Of a stretch of 46,202 nucleotides of DNA, positions 25,460 to 33,842 are shown one piece after another. A program made the position numbers and the translations under genes. A model generated the notes under the pieces. That model made no database searches. It was not told the DNA's origin and was given only the letters and a program-made list of their open reading frames with translations. Within the stretch, counting starts at the first letter, position 1. The number at the start of each line of letters is the position of its first letter. The DNA is from Actinomycetes bacterium (lineage in GTDB: Bacteria; Actinomycetota; Thermoleophilia; BMS3ABIN01): contig JAJRYJ010000033.1 in the NCBI GenBank assembly GCA_024275795.1, forward strand, positions 1 to 46,202, given 5' to 3'.

Positions 25460-26029
25460 ATGAGAAGACGGATAACAGCATATATGCCGGTACTGCTGGT
25501 GATGGTGGCAGTTCTGGCGGCGGCGGCCCTGGCGGGTTGCGGTAAAGAGACCTCCCGGGCCAATGAGCTGGTACAGGAGGCCGTCGATATCGAGAACTCT
25601 GTAGAGGCGGACTGGCAGCAGGTCAACGACCTGATGGGGACGGCCCTGGGTCAGCAGGCCGCCGGCCAGACCGAGGCGGCGGTGGTGAGTCTGACGGAGG
25701 CCCAGGGCCTGGTCGGCAATGTTTCCCTGGGGCTCAGCCAGGCCAAGGAGAAGATCGACGAGGCGGCCGCCCTCGATATCAGCGACGTGCACCGGCAATA
25801 CCTGGAGGCCAACAGCCGCGGGCTTCAGGGCGGAATCGACATGATGCAGGCCAGCGCCCGGCTGATAGACGTGCTGCTGGCGGACCCGTCATTCAGCCGG
25901 CCTGAGACCCGTCAACAGCTCGACCAGTTCAAGCAGGAAGTGATGCGCATCGGCCAGGAGGTACAGGCCGCGGAGGACGAGGCGGCGCGCATAGCGGCCG
26001 AGAACCCGGACGACATCGACACCACCTGA
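25460..26029 (+). CDS. Predicted lipoprotein of unknown function
   Basis: The 189-residue product has a signal peptide (about 1-25) and a lipobox LAGC, so it should be lipidated and held at the outer face of the membrane. The mature part is acidic and mostly helical, with heptad-like stretches (SLGLSQAKEKIDEAAAL; RLIDVLLADPSF). I do not recognise the family. ATG 25460 follows AAGGGG. It diverges from the kinase operon and precedes the RNA leader and tRNA-Leu. Its charged helical character resembles the outer region of the 361-residue protein downstream of the tRNA, but relation is not shown. Confidence 0.75.
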   Translation: MRRRITAYMPVLLVMVAVLAAAALAGCGKETSRANELVQEAVDIENSVEADWQQVNDLMGTALGQQAAGQTEAAVVSLTEAQGLVGNVSLGLSQAKEKIDEAAALDISDVHRQYLEANSRGLQGGIDMMQASARLIDVLLADPSFSRPETRQQLDQFKQEVMRIGQEVQAAEDEAARIAAENPDDIDTT

Positions 26030-26055
26030 GGCCCGCCGGGGGACCGGCAGCCTCC

Positions 26056-26085
26056 TTGCGTGGCAAACTTGGGCCTGTGTATAAT
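26056..26085 (+). promoter_or_regulatory. Strong candidate promoter upstream of tRNA-Leu
   Basis: TTGCGT (26056-26061) and a perfect TATAAT (26080-26085) are separated by 18 bases. Transcription should start near 26092, about 93 bases before the tRNA. Confidence 0.6.
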
Positions 26086-26091
26086 ACAGGC

Positions 26092-26172
26092 GCTTCGAAA
26101 GTAGGCGGCACGGTCTTGGAAATCGTTGGCTAGCAGGCATTTTTAAGACGGGGTTTGGCCGCCTTTTCTTTC
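26092..26172 (+). ncRNA. Structured leader or candidate small RNA before tRNA-Leu
   Basis: An outer stem GGCGGC (26104-26109) with GCCGCC (26158-26163) encloses an inner stem GTCTT (26113-26117) with AAGAC (26145-26149). A run TTTTCTTTC follows the outer stem, giving a terminator-like end. With the promoter just upstream this could be an RNA of about 80 bases, an attenuator, or a precursor leader of tRNA-Leu. No other promoter for the tRNA is visible, so read-through would be needed. I know no family that it matches. Confidence 0.4.
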
Positions 26173-26184
26173 GCCAGTTCTCAA

Positions 26185-26271
26185 GGGCGAGTGGTGGAAC
26201 TGGTAGACACGCTAGGTTCAGGGTCTAGTGCTCTTACGAGCATGGGGGTTCAACTCCCCCCTCGCCCACCA
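26185..26271 (+). tRNA. tRNA-Leu (anticodon CAG)
   Basis: The 87-base gene has the acceptor stem GGGCGAG paired with CTCGCCC and an encoded CCA end. The anticodon loop is TTCAGGG with CAG, a long variable arm reads TGCTCTTACGAGCA (typical of class II tRNA), and the T arm is GGGGGTTCAACTCCCCC. Leu identity follows from the anticodon and the variable arm. Confidence 0.97.
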
Positions 26272-26314
26272 ATGAACAGCACCACCTGGCAGACCGGATG
26301 AAAGGAAATGCAAG

Positions 26315-27400
26315 GTGTCTTTCTTCGAGGATGATGAGGAACAGCAGCTAGAGGAAGTGACCGAGGCCAGGAGGCGCACGCGCCAGCGCGGCCCCTCGGG
26401 CCCCTCGCCGCTGGTGCGCGTGTTGCTGATACTGGTGGCGGTCGTCGTGCTGGTGCTGATCACCAGCCTCGGCATCAAGAGTTGCCTCAACCGCAAGCAG
26501 GAGAGCGAGTTCCGCGAGTACTTCGAGGAAGTCAGCACCGTCGTGCAGGAATCGGACGCCATCGGCAAGGAGCTCTCGGACATGCTCCAGAAGCCGGATG
26601 AATCCGTGCGGCAGGCGCTGGAGGGCAAGCTCTCCGAATTCCAGACCCGCCAGGATGACATCCTCGCCCGCACGAAGGAGATCGAGCCGCCGGACGACTT
26701 CAAGCAGGAGAACGAGTGGCTGATCGCCACCATGCAGGTGCGTTCCCGGGGCCTCAAGGGGCTGCAGCCGGCCCTGCTCAACGCCATCGAGGCGACGGAC
26801 AACCAGGCGGGAGCCGCCCAGGTGGCTCACGAGATGCTGATCCTGCTCACCAGCGACGTTATCTACGACGAGTTCTACTACCAGCCCTGCCAGGAGGTCC
26901 TCAAGGAGAAGGAGATCACCGAGATCAAGGTGCCCCAGTCCAAGTTCCTTGCAGACCCGGCACTGGCCAGCCAGCAGACCGCCGTGACCATCCTCGAGCG
27001 CCTCAAGGGCGGCACGGAGCAGGTATCGGGTCTGCACGGCGTGGCGCTCATCAGTGTCAAGGCGCTGCCCAGCGGCATGACCCTGTCCCAGGATGAGCAG
27101 AACAGCCTCAAGGCCTCCGACTCCCTGACCTTCGAAGTGGAGATAGAGAACCAGGGGGAGGCGACGGAGAACGATGTGCTGGTCAGCCTCAGCCTTACCG
27201 CCCCCGGAAGGCCTTCACCGCAGAAGGTCGACGGTTACGTGGACACCATCGCCCCGGGCGAGTTCAAGACCATCGAGCTGAGCGGGCTGGCAGCAGAGGC
27301 GGGGGATCAGCCGGCCCTGCTCAGAGTGGAAGCTGGACCGGTCCCGGGAGAGAACAACACGCAGAACAACATCGGGGAATTCAGCATAGTATTCAGCTAG
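26315..27400 (+). CDS. Single-pass membrane protein with helical and CARDB-like outer region
   Basis: The 361-residue protein has a basic cytoplasmic start (ARRRTRQR), one membrane helix (about 33-52), a long charged helical region (about 58-200) and a C-terminal beta domain (about 225-361). The last part, with DSLTFEVEIENQGEATENDVLVSLSL and VDTIAPGEFKTIELSGL ending in ENNTQNN, looks like a CARDB or DUF11-type Ig-like fold. These are common in extracellular or adhesive proteins. I do not know the family. The start is GTG 26315 with AAAGGAAA upstream. It follows tRNA-Leu by 43 bases and may be read from the same promoter. Confidence 0.75.
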   Translation: MSFFEDDEEQQLEEVTEARRRTRQRGPSGPSPLVRVLLILVAVVVLVLITSLGIKSCLNRKQESEFREYFEEVSTVVQESDAIGKELSDMLQKPDESVRQALEGKLSEFQTRQDDILARTKEIEPPDDFKQENEWLIATMQVRSRGLKGLQPALLNAIEATDNQAGAAQVAHEMLILLTSDVIYDEFYYQPCQEVLKEKEITEIKVPQSKFLADPALASQQTAVTILERLKGGTEQVSGLHGVALISVKALPSGMTLSQDEQNSLKASDSLTFEVEIENQGEATENDVLVSLSLTAPGRPSPQKVDGYVDTIAPGEFKTIELSGLAAEAGDQPALLRVEAGPVPGENNTQNNIGEFSIVFS

Positions 27401-27422
27401 GGCTGCTGCTGGCGCAGCAGCC
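27401..27422 (+). terminator. Hairpin directly after the 361-residue protein gene
   Basis: Arms GGCTGCTG (27401-27408) and CAGCAGCC (27415-27422) start at the base after the stop codon. No T run follows, so termination is only suggested by position and stem strength. Confidence 0.45.
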
Positions 27423-27427
27423 CGCCG

Positions 27428-27479
27428 TGAAGGTTGAAGGACAAGGGAATGCGGTTGTTCTCTATGCCTTCGACCTTCA
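27428..27479 (+). repeat. Long imperfect inverted repeat before the DUF4446 gene
   Basis: Arms TGAAGGTTGAAGG (27428-27440) and CCTTCGACCTTCA (27467-27479) pair over 13 positions with one G-U pair. Inside them ACAA (27441-27444) pairs with TTGT (27455-27458). This folded element fills most of the gap between two genes. It could be a leader structure, a processing site or a member of a dispersed repeat family. Confidence 0.5.
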
Positions 27480-27515
27480 TTGCTTCTGGACGGGGAAAGG
27501 CGCCGGAGGCGCATG

Positions 27516-28052
27516 ATGAACACCTTCATAGAACAATATCTGGCCGTTGCCCTGGGCCTCGTGGCGGTAGCCGCCATCCTGGCGCTGGCGCTGGCGGCAT
27601 ATCTCTACAGGCAGCTGCGCCGCTACCGCCACGACCAGAGGGTCGTGATGGGAAAGGGAGGCGAAAGGGACCTGGTGGCCCAGGCGCGGGCGTTGCAGCA
27701 GCGCATGGACGGCCTCACCTTCGACCTCGGAAGGCTCCAGGAGGAACTGGCACACGCCGGGCGCCGCATCGATGACTGCATCACCTTCCGCAGCGTCATC
27801 CGCTATGATGCCTACCGTGACCTCAGCGGCATGCAGAGCACCTCCATGGCCCTGCTGGACTCCCGGTTCTCGGGTGTCATCGTCAGCGCCATCCAGTCGC
27901 GGGAGGACGCGCGCATCTATGTGAAGGAGATCCGTCACGGGGAGAGCCGCGAGAAACTCTCGCCCGAGGAGGTCCAGGTGCTCAAGGAGGCCATGGGGCT
28001 CAAGGCCAGGGAAGGCCACAGGCAGGCCGTGGGCGGTGGGACCGGTGCCTGA
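27516..28052 (+). CDS. DUF4446 family membrane protein
   Basis: The 178-residue product has an N-terminal membrane helix (about 8-30), a coiled-coil region (about 40-85) and the conserved C-terminal domain with FRSVIRYDAYRDLSGMQSTSMALLDSRFSGVIVSAIQSRED. The last is the hallmark of DUF4446, a family of unknown function common in Firmicutes and Actinomycetota. ATG 27516 follows GGAGG by six bases; the adjacent ATG at 27513 is the alternative. Its end overlaps the next gene by 17 bases. Function cannot be given. Confidence 0.85.
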   Translation: MNTFIEQYLAVALGLVAVAAILALALAAYLYRQLRRYRHDQRVVMGKGGERDLVAQARALQQRMDGLTFDLGRLQEELAHAGRRIDDCITFRSVIRYDAYRDLSGMQSTSMALLDSRFSGVIVSAIQSREDARIYVKEIRHGESREKLSPEEVQVLKEAMGLKAREGHRQAVGGGTGA

Positions 28053-28887
28053 GGTGGGCAAGACAGCTTTCCTGGGCCCGGCGGGGACCTGGGCCGAGGA
28101 GGCGCTGATGTCCCACACGGACGTCGCCGCCGCGGAGACGCTGCCCTTCCCATCCGTCTATGACGTAGTCGAGGCCGTATCCTCCGGCAGGGCTGTGCAG
28201 GGCATCGTTCCCATGGAAAACTCGCTTGAGGGCTCCGTGAGCGCCACCCTGGACGTGCTCGCCTTCGAGATGGAGAATATCCAGATAACCCGGGAGATAG
28301 TGCATCCGGTGCGCCACTGCCTGATCGCCCGCGAGGAGATGCCGCTGGAGCGTATCGGAAGCATCATCAGCCACCCGCACGCCCAGGCCCAGTGCCGCCG
28401 TTTCGTGCGCGAGAACCTGTCCGGGGCCGAGGTGGTGGCAGCCAACAGCACGGCCGAGGCCGTGAGGCTGGTGAGCGAGTCGTCCGAAGACTGGGCCGCC
28501 ATCGGCAGCCCCCTGGCTGCGGAGAAGTACGGCTGCACGGTGCTGCGTGACGACATCGAGGACTACCCGGACAACGAGACCAGGTTCGTGCTGCTGGCGG
28601 TGGAGCCCGCCCCCCAGGACCTGGATGAGCCCTACAAGACCTCCATAGTCTGCGCCATCGCCAGGGACAAGCCCGGCAGCCTGCTGCAGATATTGCAGGA
28701 GTTCTCCCACCGCGGCATCAACCTGACGAAACTGGAATCACGCCCCTCCAAGAAGGGGCTGGGCGATTACATCTTCTTCATCGACATGGAGGGCAGGCTC
28801 AACGACAGCGCCGTCGCCGGCGCCCTGGAGTGCCTGCGCTGCAAGCTGGCGTCCGTCAAGGTCCTCGGCTCCTACCCCATAGGTTGA
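28036..28887 (+). CDS. pheA: Prephenate dehydratase with ACT domain
   Basis: This enzyme converts prephenate to phenylpyruvate in phenylalanine synthesis. The 283-residue product has the catalytic PDT domain (about 8-190) with FLGPAGTWAEEA, GIVPMENSLEGSV and the active-site Thr-Arg-Phe in NETRFVLLA. The ACT regulatory domain (about 205-280) carries ESRPSKKGLGDYIFFID, the site of phenylalanine feedback. No chorismate mutase domain is present. The start is GTG 28036 or GTG 28045, both overlapping the preceding gene. The following NAD-salvage gene starts two bases after the stop. Confidence 0.94.
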   Translation: MGPVPEVGKTAFLGPAGTWAEEALMSHTDVAAAETLPFPSVYDVVEAVSSGRAVQGIVPMENSLEGSVSATLDVLAFEMENIQITREIVHPVRHCLIAREEMPLERIGSIISHPHAQAQCRRFVRENLSGAEVVAANSTAEAVRLVSESSEDWAAIGSPLAAEKYGCTVLRDDIEDYPDNETRFVLLAVEPAPQDLDEPYKTSIVCAIARDKPGSLLQILQEFSHRGINLTKLESRPSKKGLGDYIFFIDMEGRLNDSAVAGALECLRCKLASVKVLGSYPIG

Positions 28888-28889
28888 CC

Positions 28890-29972
28890 ATGTCCGGAGC
28901 GCGGCAGGACCCAGCCAGCTTCAGGCTTCCCGTCGACGAGATACGGCGGGGCTTCTATACCGACGCCTATTTCAACCGCACTAAGCGCATCCTCGAGCAG
29001 GCCGGGAGAGGGCCGCGCGTGCTCATGCAGGTCTTCCAGAAGAAGAAGGCCCTGCTCGGAGGCATGGACGAGGCCCTGGCGGTGCTCAGGCTCTGCAGCG
29101 GCCGGGAATCAGAGGCCGGCTGGGAGCGGGGCTGGGAGTCCCTGGAGGTGAGGGCGCTGTTTGACGGCGACAGCATCTCGCCCTGGGAGACCGTGATGAC
29201 AATCGAGGGGGAATATTCGCTGTTCGCCCACCTGGAGACCGTCTACCTCGGTTCGCTGGCCCGTGGCACCGTGATTGCGAGCAACGTGCGCCGGGCCAGG
29301 GAGGCGGCGGCGGGCAAGCCCATCCTCTTCTTCGGCGCCCGTCACGACCACTTCAGTGTCCAGCGGGTGGACGGCTACGCCGCCAGCGTGGCGGGCATCA
29401 GGGACGTATCCACCGACGCCCAGGGCGATATCTGGGGCTCCCGCGGCATGGGTACGATCCCCCACAGCCTGATCGCCGCCTTCGGCGGCGACACGGTGCG
29501 CGCCACCGCGGCCTTCGCCGACCTCTACCACCCGCAGGTGGACGTCATCGCCCTGGTGGACTTCGACAACGACTGCGTCGGCACATCCCTGGCCGTCGCC
29601 CGCGAGCTCGGGGAGAGGCTCAGAGGGGTCAGGCTGGATACGGCGGAGACGCTGGTGGACAGGAGCCTCCAGGAGGAGATGGGCTACTTCCGGCCCACGG
29701 GCGTGGAGCCCGAACTGGCCTTCAAGGTGAGGCAGGCGCTGGACGGGGAGGGCTTCGGACACGTGAAGATAATCGTCAGCGCCGGCTTCGACGCCGAGCG
29801 CATCTCCCGCTTCGAAGGGGCGGGGGCGCCGGTGGACGCCTACGGCGTCGGCAGCAGCCTGCTCAGGGGCAGGAACGACTTCACCGCTGACGTGGTGATG
29901 GTGGACGGCGAGGCCTGCGCCAAGGTCGGCCGCAGCTACCGTCCCAACGACAGGCTGGAGCCGGTGGAGTAA
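28890..29972 (+). CDS. pncB: Nicotinate phosphoribosyltransferase
   Basis: This enzyme joins nicotinate with phosphoribosyl pyrophosphate to make nicotinate mononucleotide in NAD salvage. The 360-residue product matches the shorter archaeal and actinobacterial type: GFYTDAYFNRTKRILE, VYLGSLARGTVIASNVRRA, FFGARHDHFSVQ, DISTD-like VSTDAQGD, MGTIPHSLIAAFGGDTVRAT and ALVDFDNDCVGTSL. I choose ATG 28890, two bases after pheA, which removes 20 upstream residues that lie antisense-free inside pheA. The nicotinamidase gene follows after 25 bases, so both steps of nicotinamide salvage are coupled. Confidence 0.92.
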   Translation: MSGARQDPASFRLPVDEIRRGFYTDAYFNRTKRILEQAGRGPRVLMQVFQKKKALLGGMDEALAVLRLCSGRESEAGWERGWESLEVRALFDGDSISPWETVMTIEGEYSLFAHLETVYLGSLARGTVIASNVRRAREAAAGKPILFFGARHDHFSVQRVDGYAASVAGIRDVSTDAQGDIWGSRGMGTIPHSLIAAFGGDTVRATAAFADLYHPQVDVIALVDFDNDCVGTSLAVARELGERLRGVRLDTAETLVDRSLQEEMGYFRPTGVEPELAFKVRQALDGEGFGHVKIIVSAGFDAERISRFEGAGAPVDAYGVGSSLLRGRNDFTADVVMVDGEACAKVGRSYRPNDRLEPVE

Positions 29973-29997
29973 GGATTCGGAAGGAGGAGGCGGGAAA

Positions 29998-30531
29998 ATG
30001 AGCCGGGCGGTCATCGTTGTGGACATGCTTGAGGGCTTCTGTGAGTCGGGCAACCTGGCCAGCCCGAGGCTGGCGCGGGTCATCCCCTGCATCCGGGAGC
30101 TGCTGGAACGGGAGCGGCGGCGCGGCTCCGCGCTGATCTTCCTTGCGGATACCCACGCCGCCGATGATCCCGAGTTCGACATGTTTCCGCCGCACTGCAT
30201 CGCCGGCAGCGGCGAGGAGGAGGTGGTGGCGGAGTTACAGCCCTACCTGGAGGGGGCGATCCTGATCGCCAAGACCCGCTATTCCGGTTTCCACGGGACA
30301 GCTCTCGAGGACGAGCTCAGGCGCATCGCCCCCGGCGAGGTGGTGGTCGTGGGGGTCTGCACCGACATCTGCGTGATGCACACGGTGGCCGACCTGCGCA
30401 ATCGCGACTACCCGGTGACCGTGGTCCGCGACTGCGTCGAGACCTACGACGCGCCCGGCCATGACGCCGGCCAGGTGAACGATTTCGCCATCAGCCACAT
30501 GCGGGACGTGCTGGGAGCCGCCATCGTATAG
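29998..30531 (+). CDS. pncA: Nicotinamidase (isochorismatase-like hydrolase)
   Basis: The 177-residue protein has the isochorismatase-like triad: Asp9 in VVDMLEGF, Lys in LIAKTRYSGF (about 91) and Cys in VVGVCTDICVMHTVADLR (about 121 or 125), plus DTHAADDPEF for the metal site. Substrate preference in this superfamily is hard to read, but the position 25 bases after nicotinate phosphoribosyltransferase points to nicotinamide. Its product is the substrate of that enzyme. ATG 29998 follows GGAGGAGG. The gap to the next gene (30532-30666) has no recognisable regulatory element. Confidence 0.88.
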   Translation: MSRAVIVVDMLEGFCESGNLASPRLARVIPCIRELLERERRRGSALIFLADTHAADDPEFDMFPPHCIAGSGEEEVVAELQPYLEGAILIAKTRYSGFHGTALEDELRRIAPGEVVVVGVCTDICVMHTVADLRNRDYPVTVVRDCVETYDAPGHDAGQVNDFAISHMRDVLGAAIV

Positions 30532-30666
30532 CAGTCCGGCCGGCGGGGCTGCCGCCACACACCCGGTTAATGCTTATCAGGCATCATGCCGAAGAGTCCA
30601 TTAGGCTAAGCTTGCCGCGATTGCGTGGCTTGAAAAACCCTTACGGGGCACAGGGACGCGAGGCGA

Positions 30667-33063
30667 ATGGGCAGACTCTGGGGTACATCCCTTTTCAGCA
30701 AGCTGAGCACGAAGATGGTCGCCGGCTTCATCGCGGTTGTGGCGATCTTCACGGCGCTCGGTTTCATAATCTCACATGAGGCGGCGCAGCTGCGCGACGC
30801 GTCCGTGGAGGCGCTGCAGCGGTCGGAGGCGGTCCAGCACCTGCAAAAGGCGGAGCTGGCTGTGGCCGACCAGACCCAGGCCCAGTATGAACTGATCGTC
30901 GAGAACGACGAGTCCCACATCGGCGAGTTCGAGGAGGCCGCCGCCCGCCGCCAGAGCGCCCTGTCCGAGGCGGCGGCGCATACGGGGACGGCGCAGGAAC
31001 GTGAGCTGATCACCAAGCTGGACACCACGGCCGCCGAGTTCGACAGGACCTTCAGCGAGGAGGTGGTTCCCGCCTGGGCGTCGGGGGATCTTGCAGGGGC
31101 CATCAGCATCGAGAAGCAGACCGACAACCTGCGGGACAGCATCGGCAGCTATACATCGCTGCTCGCCGCCAGTTATAACATCCGCAACGACAGGGCCCAG
31201 GCCTCCGTAGATACGGCCTCGGCCGAGCTCAGGTATTATTTTCTGTTCACAGCCTTCTTCGGCATCAGCCTCAGCCTGGTGATAACGATAGTGGCTTCAC
31301 GTCGGCTCAGCCGGCCCGTGCAGGAGCTTAAGGAGGCCGCCTCGGCGATGGTCCGGGGCGATCTGGACCGGCGCGTGGAAGTCGACACCAACGACGAGAT
31401 AGCCGAACTGGGGCACGCCTTCAACCGCATGGCCGACTCGGTGCAGCATGATATCGAGCAACTCAGCAACCTGTCCGACATCGCCCTTGCCATCAGTTCC
31501 GAACTGGACTGGGAGAAGGTCATCAACATCGTCATGGAAAAGGGCAGGGAGCTCACCGACTCCCAGGCCGCCGCCGTCGTTCTCTACGACGAGGAGCAGA
31601 TGCAGTTCACGGATACCTTCACCAGCGGCCTCAGCGACGAGTTCGTCAGCAGGATGCAGTTCCGCCGGGGAGGTCTGGCGGACGAATGCCTGCTGGGCGA
31701 CTCGGCGGTATTCAGCGACGATGTCGCCGCCGGCCACGGCCTCAGCGAACTGGCGCGCGACGAGGGAATCACCGCCTTCGTCTGCCTGCCGCTCAAGGTG
31801 AGGCAGCGCAAGCTGGGCGTACTCTATGTTTACAGCAAGGAGGTGGATGCCTATGGCCGTGACGAGCTCTCGGTGCTTTCCATCCTCTCCAACCAGGCGG
31901 CCGTCGCCATCCAGAACGCGCAGACGCTGGAGCGCAGCCAGGAGGAGGCGGTGACCGACGGGCTTACGGGTCTTTACAACCAGCGATATTTTTACACCAG
32001 GCTCAAGGAGGAGATCGGGCGGGCGGAACGCAGCCAGAAGCCGGTGTCCGTGATCTTCTGTGACCTGGACCGGTTCAAGAGCTTCAACGATATCAACGGC
32101 CATGCCCTGGGTGACATGGCCCTGCGGGAGGTCTCGCGCATAATCAGCGAGTCGAAGCGGGCCATCGACCTCGCCGCCCGCTACGGCGGCGAGGAGTTCG
32201 CGCTGATCCTGCCGGAGACCGACAGCTCCGGCGCCCAGATCATCGCCCACCGCATCCGCCGGCGCATAGCCGGGTTCTCCTTCGAGACCCGCAGCCGCTC
32301 GAGCTCGCTGCTCACGGCCAGCGTCGGCCTCGCCAGCTTCCCCGGCGACGGCAGCCAGGCCAACGAGCTGGTGGAGAAGGCGGACTGGGCCATGTACTAC
32401 AGCAAGCGCCAGGGCGGCAACCGCGTCACCCTCTTCCACGAGGAGGCGGCCGAATACGGGCGCACCTCCCTGGAGGACATGGTGAGGGACGAGCTGCACC
32501 TGGCGGCGGTTCAGGCCATGGCCGCCTCGGTGGACAAGAACAACACCTACGGCAGGCAGCACGCCGAATCGGTGGCGAGGCTGGCATCGAGCATCGCCAG
32601 TTCCATGAGTATGGAGGACGACGAGGTGCACCGCATCAGGGTGGCGGGACTGCTGCACGACGTCGGCCTGGTCGGGGTCCCCGATGACATCATCAACAAG
32701 CGGGGCAGCCTCACGGACGAGGAGTGGCGCCGCATCCGGGAGCACCCGGAGGTCGGCGAGACCATCCTCAAGCACATCTCGAGCCTGGAGAGCTTCCTGC
32801 CGGTGGTGCGCCACCACCATGAGCATTATGATGGCGCCGGCTACCCGGACGGCCTGTCCGGCGGCGAGATACCGCTGGGCGCGCGCATCATCGCCGTGGC
32901 GGACGCCTTCCAGGCCATGACCGCCGACCGCCCCTATCGCAAGGCCATGAGCGTCGAGCAGGCGCTGGCGGAGCTGCAGATGGGGGTGGGCACCCAGTTC
33001 GACCCGGACGTGGTTGCTGCCTTCATCGAGATCCTCAAGCCTCCACAGGCCCAGGCGTCCTGA
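30667..33063 (+). CDS. HAMP-GAF-GGDEF-HD-GYP sensor protein for c-di-GMP
   Basis: The 798-residue protein has membrane helices at about 17-36 and 190-210 enclosing a helical outer sensor. A HAMP domain (about 211-263), GAF (about 268-420), GGDEF (about 428-592) and HD-GYP (about 612-790) follow. The cyclase motif is GGEEF (507-511) and an I-site RxxD (Arg498, Asp501) lies five residues before it, so synthesis with product inhibition is expected. In HD-GYP the HD pair (664-665), HHHEHYDGAGYP (716-727) and ADAFQAMTADRPYR are present, but the usual HDxGK has Leu668 in place of Lys. So the protein may make c-di-GMP and have a weak or altered hydrolase half. ATG 30667 follows GAGGCGA. Confidence 0.92.
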   Translation: MGRLWGTSLFSKLSTKMVAGFIAVVAIFTALGFIISHEAAQLRDASVEALQRSEAVQHLQKAELAVADQTQAQYELIVENDESHIGEFEEAAARRQSALSEAAAHTGTAQERELITKLDTTAAEFDRTFSEEVVPAWASGDLAGAISIEKQTDNLRDSIGSYTSLLAASYNIRNDRAQASVDTASAELRYYFLFTAFFGISLSLVITIVASRRLSRPVQELKEAASAMVRGDLDRRVEVDTNDEIAELGHAFNRMADSVQHDIEQLSNLSDIALAISSELDWEKVINIVMEKGRELTDSQAAAVVLYDEEQMQFTDTFTSGLSDEFVSRMQFRRGGLADECLLGDSAVFSDDVAAGHGLSELARDEGITAFVCLPLKVRQRKLGVLYVYSKEVDAYGRDELSVLSILSNQAAVAIQNAQTLERSQEEAVTDGLTGLYNQRYFYTRLKEEIGRAERSQKPVSVIFCDLDRFKSFNDINGHALGDMALREVSRIISESKRAIDLAARYGGEEFALILPETDSSGAQIIAHRIRRRIAGFSFETRSRSSSLLTASVGLASFPGDGSQANELVEKADWAMYYSKRQGGNRVTLFHEEAAEYGRTSLEDMVRDELHLAAVQAMAASVDKNNTYGRQHAESVARLASSIASSMSMEDDEVHRIRVAGLLHDVGLVGVPDDIINKRGSLTDEEWRRIREHPEVGETILKHISSLESFLPVVRHHHEHYDGAGYPDGLSGGEIPLGARIIAVADAFQAMTADRPYRKAMSVEQALAELQMGVGTQFDPDVVAAFIEILKPPQAQAS

Positions 33064-33092
33064 GTCCGCCGCGGCCGCGGCTGTACTTGTTC

Positions 33093-33842
33093 CTATTCCC
33101 TCTCCTTGAGCGTGAAGCTGGCAAGCGACACCAGCACGACGCCGAAAGCGATCAACGCCAGGAACGGTCCCAGGGCGCCGGTGAAATCGCCCCCCTCGAC
33201 CAGTACCTCCCGCAGCACGTCGGCCGCGTAGCGCAGCGGCACCAGGTAGCTGAGCCACTGCAGGGCCAGGGGCAGGTCATCTATCGGTATGGCGATGCCC
33301 GAGAGCAGCGCCGCCGGCACCGAGACCAGCGGGATGAAGGGGAATATCTGCCCTTCGTTGCGGGCGAAATTGGAAATGAACACGCCCAGGCCCACGGAGA
33401 CGACGGCCAGGGACAGCATGGTCAGCAGCACGGGCGCGATGTCGGGCAGCAGCCTGACGTCGAACAGGTAGCGCGTCAGCAGCAGCACCTCCACGGTCTG
33501 GATGGAGGCGATGGTGGAATAGCCGGCGATGTAGCCCAGCACTATCTCGCGGCGGCGGTAGCCGCAGACGAACATGCGGCTGAGCGTGCCGATGACCCGG
33601 TCGCGCACCAGCACGATGGTCGAGAGCACGAAGGCGATGAAGAAGACCAGGTAGGCGGCGACCATGATGGCGTAGTCGGAGATATGCACGCCCAGGCGCA
33701 CCAGGCCCGGCAGCGAGTCGAAGATGTATTTCATCAGCAGCATCAACAGGAACGGCACCAGCAGGGACATGCCCAGGAAGCGGCGGTCCCGCAGGAACTG
33801 GCGGTTGATACGCACCGCGATCAGGTGGCTGCGCCGGATCAT
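33093..33842 (-). CDS. ABC-2 type transporter permease
   Basis: The 249-residue protein has about six membrane helices and the ABC-2 end pattern FIPLVSVPAALLSGIAIPIDDLP followed by YLVPLRYAADVLREVLVEG. It is the membrane half of an exporter with the ATPase encoded upstream; their frames overlap by four bases. Relatives export drugs, sodium, lipids or polysaccharides, and the substrate cannot be told here. It converges with the GGDEF/HD-GYP gene, leaving 29 bases that hold a GC-rich palindrome. Confidence 0.88.
   Translation of the reverse strand: MIRRSHLIAVRINRQFLRDRRFLGMSLLVPFLLMLLMKYIFDSLPGLVRLGVHISDYAIMVAAYLVFFIAFVLSTIVLVRDRVIGTLSRMFVCGYRRREIVLGYIAGYSTIASIQTVEVLLLTRYLFDVRLLPDIAPVLLTMLSLAVVSVGLGVFISNFARNEGQIFPFIPLVSVPAALLSGIAIPIDDLPLALQWLSYLVPLRYAADVLREVLVEGGDFTGALGPFLALIAFGVVLVSLASFTLKERE

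Noticed and set aside
30532..30666. c-di-GMP riboswitch before the GGDEF/HD-GYP gene
   Set aside because: GCACAGGG and ACGCGAGGCG recall parts of the GEMM-I motif, but the order and the two required stems are missing.
31297..33258. Open frame of 653 residues antisense to the GGDEF/HD-GYP gene
   Set aside because: The plus strand has clear domains throughout. The antisense frame is His/Arg/Ala-rich without any motif and is a by-product of high GC at third positions.
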